Source: Climacteris rufus
Lineage: Eukaryota > Chordata > Aves > Passeriformes > Climacteridae
Assembly (NCBI GenBank): GCA_013398175.1
Contig: VZRZ01000509.1
Span: forward strand, 1,684,016-1,748,015
DNA: 64,000 nucleotides
Direction: 5' to 3'
Shown: piece by piece, positions 23,901-35,400 of the stretch
How positions within the stretch are numbered: the first letter of the stretch is position 1
How the letters are laid out: the number at the start of each line of letters is the position of its first letter
Program-made: the position numbers and the translations under genes
Notes under the pieces: generated by a model
Databases searched by the model: none
What the model saw: only the letters and a program-made list of their open reading frames with translations
What the model was told of the DNA's origin: nothing

Positions 23901-26900
23901 CTGTAAGACGTGAAGTGCTAATCCTGGCATTCTTGCCAAAATTCAATGCTGGCTTTTCCGTTCGGACTGGAGCTGACATTGGACAAGTTGTTCCTCCATC
24001 TCCTTTTTAAATAGTGGGGTTTAGTTATGCTTGGTTACAAGCATAGGGTTACATCCCAGGCTCCACAGTCATGGCTAATGTTCATCCTTCTCACCTGTAG
24101 CTTTTACACTGCTATCTAAAACACTGAAGGGTTCTTCTCAATAAACCATCCTGTATTTAAACTGGAAATTGATTGGTTGATAGACAGATTAGCTGTCATC
24201 ACTTTGTATCTATCTAAGCAGTAAAACAGAGATTTATCTTGCTGCCAGTGCAGTCCCCTTCAGCAACAACTTCCTCTGAAGTTCAGCTGATCAGTGAGTG
24301 CACATCTCCTTTGGGATCAAGCTAAGTGAACAGACTATACCAGCACAGCTGGGCACACACCGAGTGATTCTGTTGCTGGACAGGTGCTATCATGGGCTGG
24401 CTTCCTTGGATTCTTGCCTTGCTGAGTAGCCGCCAGGCCTCTGACTCACTCTGGGCAGATCTCCATGGTTCGGGACCGGAATGACAAAAGTGGTGGGCTC
24501 TCCCCCACCTGAGCAAGGAAGCTCAACCATCTGAGACAGCACTACACAGGTTTCCTGAAGGTGTCCATCAGGACACATCAGCTGACGTGCACTACCATGC
24601 AGGCATAAGAAATTGCATGCAGAGCCAGCCTGGGGCCTCTGCCATGGAAATGCAGTCATGCCTCTGGGGGCTTTCACCAGTACAAATTAGGCTTGGGCTC
24701 ACTGTGTGTAATGGAGGTACTGAAACCAGAAGACAGGGTGAATTTGCCTTTGCCAAAAACATATCACTTAAAATACAAGCTGGCAGATCTCCTCTGGGCC
24801 TGTGCACAGTCAGGAGAGACCAGTATGTGCAGAGAACAAACTCCTGCCTCCACATGAGGATCTTTCCCTAACTGCCCACCCCAGAAATGTTTGTTTTCCT
24901 CCACTGCCTGTAGAGGCAGTTTCTAACTTCAAAACCCTAACGTGGGTGAGGAAGGAGGGACTGCTTGGACACAAGCAGGGGGATGTGTGCAACTGGGCAT
25001 GTCTCTTGCAAACCTTCAACATCTGTAAGTACTTACATGCATGTCAGGCACAAGCAAAAGTAATTCTGGAGTATGTTAAGTCAGTGCAAGGGATAATGGC
25101 TCCTTACCGTATTTGACCCTGTGGTGAGGCAGATTCTCTTGAACTAGCACAGAAGGAAGGAGTTAATTAGGTGCCAGGCCGACTATGAGCCACAGACTTG
25201 GAGGCCTTGCACAGCCTGATGTGGCGGGGATGAAAGACAGGCCCCAGGTAAACACAAGCAGGAAGCTTTCATCTGCTGAGCCTCTTCACTGGCCTGCTGT
25301 TAAGGAGATGTTTCCCAGCTATGAAGGATGGCCCCTCTGTGGAAACCTGAGCTCAGTATGGAGCTGGGATTAAACAGGTCAGAGGCAGGATCTGGGCTGT
25401 TCTAGCAAGCTGAAGGAGCATTTCCTTTAGGCCATCATGGCAGAGTTGCCAATACCCCTAAACCTGCCCAGGCCATCCACAACAGCCCCTCTCTGCAACT
25501 TGGCCACTAAGACCAGCAGGAAAAGATGTCATTGCTGCTGCTGAGAGCCCTAGAAGTAGCTTCCACAGACACTGTCTTTAGTGGCTTTTTGTATAAAAAG
25601 CCATAGATGGCTAAATAGATGCACTTTCACATAAGCTGTTGGAAAACATTTAGGTCTGAATTTGAAGATAAAACTTTCTGTGTATGTACATAGACACTCT
25701 ACACTGATAAAAAGTAGCTTTTTATGACAGGGATTCCAAGTGTCAACTGGTAGCTACTAATACGTCTCTTGACATTTAGATTTTCTGTATTATGAGATGT
25801 CGAGAAATAATGAGGAGAACGAGTGTATGAGTTCTCCTGTATTTCCTGCCAGAATGAATGAGATCCTCTTGTGTTTGCCAGGAACACAAAGATCACTTAA
25901 AACACAAACTGGCAGATTTCCGATCTGCCTCTACCAAACACGCTGCGTTTCTCCATTTCATAAAAGTGCTTTTCTCCCTAACAGAAGACGGTGATGATAA
26001 TCATAGCAATCAGTCCAAAATACAAACAGGATGTGGAAGGGGCTGAATCCCAGCTGGACAGGGATGAACATGGCTTACATACTAAATACATCCACAGGAT
26101 GGTAAGCAAGGACATGCATTTGCTGTTTTACAAAGACTCTCTCTTCTTCTCAAAAGACAAATCTGTCTCCAAATGGCAGGTTCTTTGCTTTGTTTTCCCT
26201 AATCCCCATAGTTAAACACCCCTCTTTGGAATTCATTAATCCTTCCTCTCATCAGCTTCGTATGCTCATTAACATCTGCTAAGAGGTTCAAGGAAGAAAA
26301 ATCCTATTAAACATGCTCATCTTATTTCTTCATATTCTTTATTGTTCGATGTTTCCCCCTCCTTCACCTTTCTGAGCCCTTGTATAACCCTGAGCACAAT
26401 CTTATCTAACAGTGCCTGACCTTGCTCCCTCTAAACCACACCCTGTTGCTTCAGCCATCCTGGAACTGAGGTCTTTTTTCAGGCAGCAGTAAAGCTGACT
26501 GAAAGATGGAATTGCAAAGCAAAGGCCAGAGATGCAATATGGGGCTCCTGGGGAATGCACAGTGGCAGAGGACCAGACATCATCTCCACAGCCTGTCACC
26601 GGATGGACTTTTAGCCCAGAAGAGCCCCTAGAGCCATGAAACTGATCCTTTCCCCTCTGTTTGCAGTTTGCTGCCTTTCTCAGCCTGTAACCCATCTGAT
26701 CCCCCAGTTTGATCCTGCAGTCAAACTTCTCAGAAGCTGTCACCAGCAGATGAGCTCTCAGCAGTACTTTGCTGTCCTTACCACCCTTGGGATGCCTGTG
26801 TCCAAGGCCATGGGGAACAGGCTGGGTCCTAGCTCAGACACAGACCTGGGCTCTGGCTGAAATCCTCCCCCGCTTCCTAGGCCAAACAGGGGTGTTAGTC

Positions 26901-29900
26901 GAGTCAAGCATCAGTTCGAGACGGATTTCACGGGGTTGCACCTGCAGCTAAACCCACAGTTATTTCACACCACAGAACTAAATGTTCGAGAAGTGTTGAC
27001 AGATCTTTCCTGTATCCTTTCTGTAGTAATGAAGAATTAGATTAAGTGGCCAAACCAAACAACACCGAGTCAACCAGCAACAGATCAAATCACTTAGCAG
27101 AAGAGCAGTTTAAGTAAACAAGAAATGGTTTTACACATAGGGTTCAGACGCATGCAAAGACAAATTATCATGTCCTAACAATAAAACTGGCATTTTGTTC
27201 TATCCTAGATGCAGATCGAGTTCATACAGCAAGGAAGTATGAACTTCAGATTCATCCCTGTACTTTTTCCAAATGCCAAAAAGGTAACGTACGTGCATGC
27301 TTATATACTTGCCGCATGATTAAGTGTATATTATTTTGATCACAGTGCACCAGATGGAATCTTAAAACCCAAACACTCCATTTCTTTGTTCTTAATAGCC
27401 TGCTAGTAATATTCTAAAGCTCCATTTTACATTGAAAGTTTATAGTTTTATGTACATACAAATAAAAAACATTTTATCCACAATATAAATCAGCGCATAA
27501 ATGTATTTCTGATGATGAATGTACAACTAAAACTCAAATTGCTTTGAGCATAGAAAGAATTTAAATGGAGAGAGACAGTCTATCCAGGAAGCATGCTTTC
27601 TATATTAACCTTTTTTTAATTTTGTCCAAATGCAATGTCGATGAATGAGATGGGCAAGATTTATGACTGATGTGAAGTGAGGATGTGGAAGACGGTGTGT
27701 TCAGAATATAAAAATAAAGAGTATAATAAATATTAAAGTACTAGGCTGTTGCTTGAACTTTGATGGGCCCGTCAAAGGCAAAGTAACATTTTTTAGGATG
27801 TGCAATTTCATCTGCCCTCCTCGCTTGTTTTGAAGATTCATTTGAGAATAAGTAATGCAACTGATTCCCATCACTACTACCTCAGTCTGAGAGAGTCTCC
27901 TGGATTTTTACAAGGCCAGAAAACTTAAATGGCCTCATTTATAACTGAGAAATAGGGTTCTTCTCCAACCTCCTGCATTATATTCATGTTCGCTTTGTAT
28001 AACTAAATGCTGTGTGCACTGTTGGGTGGCTGTCATGTTGCCCCTAGGTACAGCTGCGTTTTAGAAAAGTATGGAAAAATTATTTTTATTTCTTTGGGTG
28101 CCCAAATTTTGGAACATGAGTCAAAATTTAAACAATGTTATCAATGGTTATAGGGCTGTGAAGTCCCACTGCACCTCTGGGCTTTAGTGTAATAAAGTTC
28201 TTTATTTAAGCACTGATTTAAGATCAGAAATGTGAAAATATGTCCCTGGGCTTATAAAATATGTGAAGTCCTTTGGAATGAACAGTACCTCTGGTAGTTC
28301 ATGTCATTCAGCTCTCTTCCTGAATGATCTCAGTCTGGTACTTACCTGAAGTGTGAAAAGCTGGGAGACAGCACTGGTGGGAACTGGGGAGGCCAAAGTC
28401 AGGGAACCAGTTGGCATTTTCAGTCAGTCTTTGATGGGGGGGAAAGTGCAGGATGGCTCCCAACCTTGGGGCTACTGGAGTGCACACCATGTGAACAGAC
28501 CCTACAGTGTGGAGCAGGAAGAAGTGTCCCAGGAGGCATTAGAGCTGCCTTTGAGCTTTGAGACAGAGCAGTAAGTTATGTTAATTTGGGCTCAACTTTA
28601 TTTATCAAAAGACTATTTAGCATATAGCAGCAGTTCTCTCAGACAGTGGCAGTGGTCTGTAAGGCTTTCCAGGGTTGGTTTATCCAGCTGCCTCTATCAA
28701 AGCATCAGGCTCCAGGCATCCTTCCTGCCCATCCTCTGTAGTCCACGTAACCCTTCAGTTTTCCGAGAGGTGCCTTTCTCATTAAATTATGCAGATCAGC
28801 ATTTTCTACTGCTGTCAAGCTTTGCTCTCTTTCTCCACGTGTTTCTTTGGTACATCACCTATCTTCATCTAGCTACGTAATGATAACATAACTGAGGACA
28901 TCATGGGTAGAAGGAGAGCACCAGAGCCTGAACAAGTTGCAGTAATGAAGTCTGTAGGCAGTCAGAGGAAGTGAGGTACCTGAAAAACTGCCAAGTATAT
29001 GTACAATTGGATGATGTTGGCAGGAAAATTACTTCAATGTTGTCTTTTTTATACTGTCCTTTATATGTTCAAGTATTACCATAGCTGACAATGGAAAAGA
29101 GCAGAAAATGAAGGTTTGGAGGTTTCATCTGGGGACATGGCTATTAGATAAGTTAGTCTCATACAAAGCACATCATAAAGCACTGCTGGTATGTGAAATT
29201 TAGTCGACTTCCAACAGGAAGAGACCTATGTGATCCAATGAGTGTTCATTAGGAAACTGAGTAATGAGGGGAGGAATATACAACACACAGTTAAGGTGGA
29301 ACTGGCATTTCCAGCTTCCCATTAAACACTGCTAAAGGAAACATGGATCTTACTGGTTCAAGGTTTGCATGTCGACAATCCACAGAAATGTGTCCTCCTC
29401 ATCCGGCCATCCAATGACCAAAGCATTAAAGCATGATTGCCCCATGCTGAAGGCTCCCTCTGGCAAAGTGGAAGCAGCCAGAGGGGTGAGATGAGCAGGG
29501 CTGGTGCCAGGGAAGCCAGGAGATCGCAAATCATGCTCTGTTGTCACAGCCCTGAACAGTCCTTGCCCTCTGCACTAATACACTCTGCTCTCTTCGTACC
29601 AGTTTGAGCCTCAGAATTATCAAATACTCTCCCTATGGCATAGAAGGAATGTCCTCACAGCTCACAGATACACAGCCAAATTAAAGAAATGTAAAGGACA
29701 GTAACTATTTTCCCATTACTCCTACCTGCAATGACAGACGCTGTCACATGGCAAGAAAAAGCCCCTTTCTCACTCTAGATAAAAACAGCATCTATAGTTA
29801 CCCTTTACCCCTACACGCCTCCCTCAAGTTAAAATTATTGCCAGAGCTGATTTGTGTGCAGGTGCTTTTTGCACTGACTTCAATTATGGAGGATATTAAA

Positions 29901-32083
29901 CAAAACTGCACGAGCAGTTTTGGAAGCAAGGCACAGAGCTTGTCTCTGGATGTGTAGGTGCCCCTCTCATTATATCCCCACTTGCTGGTTTCTTACCTAC
30001 TGTACATTTCTCACACTAATTTCCATCTTAACTAATGCTTTACCCACGTGGAACTATATCAAATGCTTTTATGAAGTCCAGACTGACTATATCTACTGTA
30101 TTTCCTTTGTCCAAAAAATGTAGTTTTTAATCAGACAGAGGGGTCATTTGGAAAACCCTTGATGTATTTAATTGCATTTCCTTCTATAGCTCTCAGCAAA
30201 ATTTAGTAAAGAAATAAGTTTCATGTAACAATGGTTATATGTGCGTGCAAACATAGTCATCTTTCTTTCTCCCAGTAACATCTGAATCTCTTGGCCAATT
30301 CCAAAGAGTTTTGTCAAAGGAGTAAAGTTCACAAAGGTTAAAATCCATTCCTATGGCAAAAGAAGTCTAGCAGGGGGAGGCAAGAAATCTTACTTGTGCT
30401 CCTACCAAAGGGAATGTTGTGGGATCTTACCCTTGTTGGGCAGTGAGGTGCCCATCTGGAAGAGCAACATTTTAAAGCCTCCACTTCAGGGACACCACTG
30501 ACCAAAGCCTATAGTTTCTCAGCCACTGGAGAAAGAGGAAGGTGAGGCTTGATAGATACACCTTCCACTCGGGGAGCTGCTTGTTCAGAAGCCTAGGTGA
30601 GTTCATACTAATGGGTCTGTAGGTGCCTGTGTGGCTTACCTCCTTCTTCCCATACATAAATCCTGTAGCTCTAACAAAGCAGTGGCAGCGATTAATACAA
30701 ACTGCTCCGTGAGCAGGGAAGGTGATGCAGCCTCGTTCCTACAGCTGTACAGGCCAAGGAAATGCAAGCCAGATTGAGAAGCATGATGCCTGGGAATGAA
30801 AGGTTTGGACTGCAGCTAGGCTGTTTGATGGCAGCAGGACATGTGCAGCCCATGCCAGGGCATCCCCTGGTGAGGTGCCAGAGATGTGGTGCATGCCAGC
30901 AGCTTTTTGCTCTGTCCTCTTGGAGCCAGCTCCACTGGCTTGACAGGGACTCTGCTGCTCCTAACAGGGGCCACCTTGGGAGAACACTGCCTTGCTAAAT
31001 AAGACATCCAGGGACCAAGTGCTGGATGTCCTGGCTGCTAATGTTGCCTACCTAGTGTCTTACTTGGCCTGTGTTCTGGTGTCTCCAATTCCAAAACAAA
31101 TCTCCATCTCATGGTAACCATGAGCTGGTCAAAGATCAGTCCCTCTGTTAATGAGTGGTATTATAATATCCCTTCATCCCTACACATCCAGGCTGTCCAT
31201 ATGGAAATCTCCCAAAGCTATGGGAACATGGTTTGAATAGGGTCTTCTTCATCAGCCAGCTGTCACTCTTCAGTGCCAGGGTGGTCCCAGCTTCATTATT
31301 TTAATGGGTATTAGCCAACCCCTATGAAGAACTGTACCTTTCCCAGGATGCAAGGATTGGTGGAGGTTTCCCCCTGCTAATCTGGATGTGCATTAGTGTC
31401 TCCTCAAGCTCAGCATTGGCCTGAGCAGGTGGTCAGAGGACACCACACTTGGTGAAGTGCAAGGGAGAGGGAGAGGGTAGCAGGATGTGAAATGCTCCTG
31501 GGAGGTCTCACTCTTTCCCTGTTGATTCTTGTTCCCATGTTGAACGTGTTGTGTGGATCCTTTAGCAGCTACTAAGGTGGCAGCCTTTCCCTGCTAGGGG
31601 CACTGAAATGTCTCCCTTCTCTTCTCAGTGTTTATTTCCACAAGCCTTTCGATGCCTGTCATTGAGATCAGGCTTCTTTTGAAACGTGGTGAAATTAGCC
31701 ACCGTGATGGCAGAAGAGAAAGAGACAGGCAAGCTGTGAGATCACACAAAGTTCATTTATTTAGGAACCCAAATACAATTCTGGAGCCAAATTAACATTT
31801 CTTGTTGTTATGGGAAGTGCCCAGAACAGACAAAATGGAATCTTGCTTGGCAGGGTCTGACGGAATCTGCAATGTTCTGGTAGAGATTCAGGAGGATTGA
31901 TGGGATTTAGCTTTTATTTTCCTTGTTTTTTTTCAGGAACACGTGCCTACCTGGCTGCAGAACACTCACATTTATAGCTGGCCAAAGAACAAGAAGAACA
32001 TCCTTCTGCGGTTACTGAGGGAGGAGGAATACATTGCTCCTCCAATAGGACCTTTACCAACGCTCCAGGTTGTGCCGCTATGA
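14948..32083 (+). CDS. TRAF3IP2: TRAF3IP2 (Act1/CIKS), SEFIR adaptor of IL-17 receptor signalling, spliced
   Basis: Act1 is a cytoplasmic adaptor and U-box-like E3 ligase. It binds IL-17 receptors through SEFIR-SEFIR contacts and recruits and ubiquitinates TRAF6, leading to NF-kB activation and mRNA stabilisation. Nine coding exons (14948-14963, 15249-15998, 19074-19263, 21484-21659, 23047-23135, 23634-23702, 25985-26101, 27209-27283, 31937-32083) total 1629 nt, giving 542 residues plus stop; every junction is GT-AG and in frame. Diagnostic blocks are RSIPVEVDES (residues 11-20), VDTGYNSQSQDVMGIR (from 174), [20 protein letters not shown] (linker into SEFIR), IRGIDIIKWMERYL-like and KTVMIIIAISPKYKQDVEGAE (SEFIR core), and the C-terminal LPTLQVVPL. 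SEFIR and C-terminus cover about residues 379-542. The middle of the protein (about 50-250) is poorly conserved and disordered-looking, as in mammals. The start at 14948 gives MASVSG joined to TFVGRSIPVEV, replacing the short mammalian N-terminus. Identification is by recall of the human protein, not by a database search. Confidence 0.96.
14964..15248 (+). other. TRAF3IP2: TRAF3IP2 intron 2 (285 bp)
   Basis: Bounded by GTTAGT and CGATTTTTCAG. It contains a 36-bp tandem duplication. A frame open from 15182 runs through the acceptor into exon 3 but is intronic. Confidence 0.85.
15081..15152. repeat. 36-bp tandem duplication in intron 2
   Basis: Two adjacent copies (15081-15116 and 15117-15152) share TAAAGTATAAAGAATATAA and GGATACATATTGC, with a few differences near the copy ends. 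The second copy ends 96 bp before the exon 3 acceptor. Confidence 0.9.
15249..15998 (+). CDS. TRAF3IP2: TRAF3IP2 exon 3 (N-terminal half)
   Basis: This is the largest exon, 750 nt, in phase 1 and out phase 1 (first base of residue 256). The acceptor is GATTTTTCAG and the donor CCCAT|GTGAGT. It encodes RSIPVEVDES, an acidic cluster (EDVEDEE, residues 40-46) where mammals have the first TRAF-binding site, a Ser/Gln-rich stretch, and the conserved TGYNSQSQDVMGIR...PQDLPGPL..REF block. It ends in CPAEQRPQGPY, comparable to the mammalian VPYG. Confidence 0.95.
15999..19073 (+). other. TRAF3IP2: TRAF3IP2 intron 3
   Basis: GTGAGT to CACCCTCCCAG. Contains a possibly regulatory block at about 16590-16870, a GA-rich stretch near 18083 and a poly-A tract. 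No gene is supported. Confidence 0.8.
18739..18766. repeat. A-rich tract
   Basis: Poly-A with occasional C, in intron 3. Confidence 0.75.
19074..19263 (+). CDS. TRAF3IP2: TRAF3IP2 exon 4
   Basis: 190 nt, from the last two bases of Tyr256 to two bases of residue 319. It encodes GRALYQHFAEPSQPLPPVPG, then VIPHYSNP and DRPPQRMCSSPGPPRFP. These align with human [29 protein letters not shown] and ERPAQRDCSFPGLPRHQ. The acceptor is CTCCCAG and the donor GTAAGT. Confidence 0.93.
19264..21483 (+). other. TRAF3IP2: TRAF3IP2 intron 4
   Basis: GTAAGT to TTCTTTGTAG. Unique-looking sequence; no repeat family or gene recognised. Confidence 0.8.
21484..21659 (+). CDS. TRAF3IP2: TRAF3IP2 exon 5 (linker to SEFIR)
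   Basis: 176 nt. Encodes a Pro/Ser/Cys-rich linker ending PSPAAVPRPLSNPAAKGTL and [10 protein letters not shown], almost identical to mammalian Act1 just before the SEFIR domain. The exon ends after the first base of the Arg codon (donor C|GTAAGT), completed by the GC that opens exon 6. Confidence 0.95.
21660..23046 (+). other. TRAF3IP2: TRAF3IP2 intron 5
   Basis: GTAAGT to CTCTCTCCCAG. No gene is supported. A weak CR1-tail-like string occurs near 22480-22530 but is too degraded to call. Confidence 0.8.
23047..23135 (+). CDS. TRAF3IP2: TRAF3IP2 exon 6 (SEFIR start)
   Basis: 89 nt encoding the first strand and helix of the SEFIR domain: KVFITYSVDTAVEVMKF followed by VNFLSVNGFQTA. The donor is GCT|GTAAGT. 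Only a few conservative differences from the human sequence. Confidence 0.97.
23136..23633 (+). other. TRAF3IP2: TRAF3IP2 intron 6
   Basis: GTAAGT to TTCCCTTGCAG. It holds a 25-bp tandem duplication at 23342-23391 and nothing else recognised. Confidence 0.8.
23342..23391. repeat. 25-bp tandem duplication
   Basis: Two adjacent copies of TTTTATGCTTTGAAATGTG plus CTTTAA or TTTTAA, differing at one base (23342-23366 and 23367-23391). Confidence 0.9.
23634..23702 (+). CDS. TRAF3IP2: TRAF3IP2 exon 7 (SEFIR)
   Basis: 69 nt, 23 whole codons: IDIFEDTVRGIDIIKW then MERYLGD. This covers the region described as U-box-like in Act1. The donor used is GAT|GTATGT, which keeps YLGD|KTV in frame. An earlier GT (CTAG|GTGATG) would break frame and lose conserved residues. 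Confidence 0.96.
23703..25984 (+). other. TRAF3IP2: TRAF3IP2 intron 7
   Basis: GTATGT to CTCCCTAACAG. No repeat family or gene recognised. Confidence 0.8.
25985..26101 (+). CDS. TRAF3IP2: TRAF3IP2 exon 8 (SEFIR core)
   Basis: 117 nt, 39 whole codons: KTVMIIIAISPKYKQDVEG, AESQLDRDEHGL and HTKYIHRM. Nearly identical to mammalian Act1. The donor is ATG|GTAAGC. Confidence 0.97.
26102..27208 (+). other. TRAF3IP2: TRAF3IP2 intron 8
   Basis: GTAAGC to TCTATCCTAG. Nothing else recognised. Confidence 0.8.
27209..27283 (+). CDS. TRAF3IP2: TRAF3IP2 exon 9 (SEFIR end)
   Basis: 75 nt, 25 whole codons: MQIEFIQQGSMNFRF and IPVLFPNAKK. The donor is AAG|GTAACG. Confidence 0.97.
27284..31936 (+). other. TRAF3IP2: TRAF3IP2 intron 9
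   Basis: GTAACG to GTTTTTTTTCAG. This 4.6 kb intron contains a degraded minus-strand LINE reverse-transcriptase fragment near 30041-30113 and no supported gene. Confidence 0.8.
30041..30113 (-). mobile_element. fossil CR1/LINE reverse-transcriptase fragment
   Basis: Read on the minus strand, one frame gives DKG followed by VDIVSLDFIKAFDIVP. This matches the conserved non-LTR reverse transcriptase block, typically (D)IVYLDFSKAFDTVPH, that precedes the catalytic region. A stop follows two codons later. Flanking sequence is too diverged to set the element's ends or subfamily. Confidence 0.7.
31937..32083 (+). CDS. TRAF3IP2: TRAF3IP2 exon 10 (C-terminus and stop)
   Basis: 147 nt encoding EHVPTWLQNTHIYSWPKNKK, then NILLRLLREEEYIAPP and GPLPTLQVVPL, followed by TGA at 32081-32083. 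The length and last residues match mammalian Act1. Confidence 0.97.
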   Translation, partial: EHVPTWLQNTHIYSWPKNKKNILLRLLREEEYIAPPIGPLPTLQVVPL

Positions 32084-32437
32084 ACACTGTAACTTAAAGC
32101 ACATGACGAGTGGTTGTTAAAGGGTTGTTCCTGGCAGGGAGCCAACACTCTTCCAGATGGCTCCTTTTGATGACAGAAGACACTCTTTCTGCTAAAGGAA
32201 TTGGTTGTCTTGGGTTACTCAGGCTCAGCTTGTTCTCTACCATGTTAAACATCTACTTGCAAAGCTGATGGGGCAGAACTCTTTTCTCTAGATTTTCAAA
32301 TAAGCTGCAAATGGAAAGAATGCCCACTTTTATTTTAACATCTGGTTTTAACATGTTATTTTATTAGTCATTATAGCAAACAAATACCAGAAATAATGTT
32401 GCAATAAGTGTAAAATAAAAATTACATCCTCCTTTTT
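32084..32437 (+). other. TRAF3IP2: TRAF3IP2 3' UTR (approximate end)
   Basis: About 350 bases of non-coding sequence after the stop codon, AT-rich toward the end, closed by AATAAA and a T-rich element just downstream. The exact cleavage site is not visible. Confidence 0.75.
32414..32419 (+). terminator. TRAF3IP2: TRAF3IP2 poly(A) signal AATAAA
   Basis: Canonical AATAAA about 330 bases after the stop codon, followed 15-25 bases later by the U-rich CCTCCTTTTTG element expected downstream of a cleavage site. Confidence 0.75.
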
Positions 32438-35400
32438 GCTCAGGGTTTCTTTAAAGACATTCCTGCCTTGTATAGTATTACTGAACCATTAATTTGTTTA
32501 TACACTATTAAATATATTTGCCTTTTGTAAGGCAACCTTATACACTGTGTCCACTTTCATTATTCTGGGAACAACAGAGAAATGGGTTGGGTAAGGCAAG
32601 TTTTCTTTAGCCTGTCTTGCATAAAGACACTTGTCTTCAATTAGAGGACTTTCAGACCTCAGATCTCTAGAGTTCCCTTTCCTTATCGCTTGGTCCCTCA
32701 CAACTCCAGTGTGTTGCAGCAGCAGTCCCCAAAAGGAGAGCTGAATGCATGGCTATGTGTGTGCTGGCAGTGCCATGGAACACTGCAGTATTTTTTATAG
32801 CAGCCCTTTAGCTTCATTACTGCCCTTCAGCCCTTATTTAAAACAGAGCGTGTCAAAGGACAATTGGCATTTGGAAAGCCAGCGATTGTTAAGGGAACGA
32901 ACATTGACTCCTACAACTTTTATGCAGTATGGAACAATAAAATAATCAAAGATGGAGAGCCACAGGGTGTTGGCAACCAGAATGGCTCAACAACATCATG
33001 TCTGCTACAATTTGAACATTTTTTAACAGAGCGCTTTGGTGAGGAGTTTTTGTTTTTTTAAACAGCCTTAACCTCACTGAGGTAACAGTGGACCCTACTG
33101 CCTTAAAATTCTGCAGCCCTTATTCTTTAGGGCAGTCATACCAAGATCCTCCTCAGCTTTAATATTTGTCACAGAATGACCCAAGCACAGCTTTATAAAA
33201 AATACATTTGGTAGCCTGAAATGTAAATTAGTCCTGAAGCTGATACTCCTCTTACAGTGTCCAAATTATTTAATTGGCTCGCCATGGAGGTGGTGCCAGC
33301 ATGGTGTTTTAAGACAAGACGTGCTTTGTGGTGCTTATGAAGAAAAAATTAAAACTCAGATCTTCCCTTAGCAGGCTTTTGCAAAAATAATTGTAGACAT
33401 TTAAGAGAAGGATGTATTCAGTGTTGTCAACTCCTACGATTTTGATGTATTTGCTGTGCTTCTTAAAACTCCCATTTCAAAAGGTAAGCTCAACAACTGA
33501 AATAGGGTAATACCTGCCATGCTGGCAGCTTCCTGACAAGGCACAATAAAATTGTGTTAGATAGTGGTATTTCTTGGCACCTATATGCAGGTGTGGAGGG
33601 GAGGTCTGTTTTTCATGAGATAAGTTGAAAAACTCAGCTTTCAATTATGAAAATAACTTTCTAGTATGTGGTGAGAAGCCTAAAATCATGATAGATACGC
33701 ATCTTAAACAGTCAACAAAGTGAAGACAAAAGGAGTGGGATGTGGGTACCTGAACGTCAACATCTGGGGTCACTGGAGTGCCCTACAGCACTGAGCTCAG
33801 ACTCCAGGTTGAGCGAGTCTCCTAAAATACTGTGAAATCTGCCAGCTCAGTATGGCTGCCTCTGTTATTTCAAGGTACCTGAAGCGTTTTAACACTTTCA
33901 CTTTAAGTGAAATAGTCTGTCTCAAATGGCTTCTGAGCCTCTTAGCCAATTTCTGCCACATTTAATAGGGAGAGCTCAAAGATACTAAGTGCCTACGAGT
34001 TTCATGGAAAGAATTATGCGAGCAAAGAGCGAGCCCAAAGCCACATGCTGAGGAAGGAGAGGCAGCGGAGGTCCTGGGCTCTTCCCAGAGGTGGACAGCT
34101 GGCCATCCTGGCCCTGGCAGGGGGCTGGGAGGCCTTCTGGGGTGCACAGCCCGGGCAAGGCTGGAGGAGAGAAATGCATAGGGCATGAGGTTGTGTCAGT
34201 CTTACTGCTTGCAAAGCAGTGTATTAGGGAGTGCAGTTAAGCATTCAAAATGATTAGTGAGGCTGGGTAGTAAATTCCTTTCATCATTTTGGCTGTCATC
34301 CGAAAATATGTGCTCTAGATTTACCAGATTTGCTTGGTTTGGGCCAGGGAATTTCATTAAGTAACTCCTGCATCATGTGATACACAAGGTTGCATTAAAT
34401 GGTCCAGTGATTATTTGTATTCTTCTGTTTCAACGATCCTTTTCTGCAAAACAATGCTAGCAGAGTGAGGAAGAAAAACTAAGCTTTAGTGTTTAGGAAG
34501 TACAAAGAGCCCAATCTATTCAATCTATTTAACTGCTGGAGCCTTTTTTTTTTTTTTTTAATCGAATAACAATTCCCAGGATTCATTGATCTTTACATTA
34601 GTTAGAGCATCCTACAAGGACAGAAACGGTGATGGGAAGAGTGTGAGTAATGAGCTAGCAGCCTAGTGAATCATTTCCCCTTAAGCTTTGTATTTGTAGA
34701 GAGACAGATGGTGGGAGCTGTGAAGAGGGAGAGGGAGGAGAGAAGCTGTTTTTTGCAAACAGCAGAAGTATAGAGGACAGTGAGGAAAAAAAAAATAATC
34801 AGCAGGTAAGGGAAAAGAAGAGGCTGAGAATACACCAGCTGTTTCAAACCTAATGCATTAATGTTAAAATGGATTAGAGTTAAGGGAAAATACAGAAAGG
34901 AAATTGCAGAAAACAAGAGCTTTGTGGCTGAGAAGAGAAAAATTTGCCAGGAGCAGTCCTAAATATGTATTTGTAGGTGAACTCTTGAGTCAGTTATTAA
35001 CTTTATGTGCAAATAATGGAGAAGTAGCTGAAGTATGCAAGACTCCATCCTGCAGGTTGGCAGTGCTGCTGCCCAGCCAGAGCTGCCAAGCTGCAGGTAC
35101 CCACAGAGGCAAAAGGCATTGCTTGGATGGCAACAGCACCAGGGGTTTCTCTCACAGCACCTGGACCTTTGCAAGGGGTGTGTGGGAGAGGAAACCCATT
35201 GTCCCTAACATGGAAAATAAGCAAAGCAAGAGAGTTACATACTTAACGCTAGGATGAGTGCAGCATTAAGACAGAGGTAGGTAATTGAGAGACAGCCTGG
35301 TTTGCAGGCTTGCCAAAATTCAGATGACATTAATGCATGTAAAGATTTTTTTATGCAAGTCACCTGTGTGACAAAAATAGGGTTCCAAAATTTTATCCCA

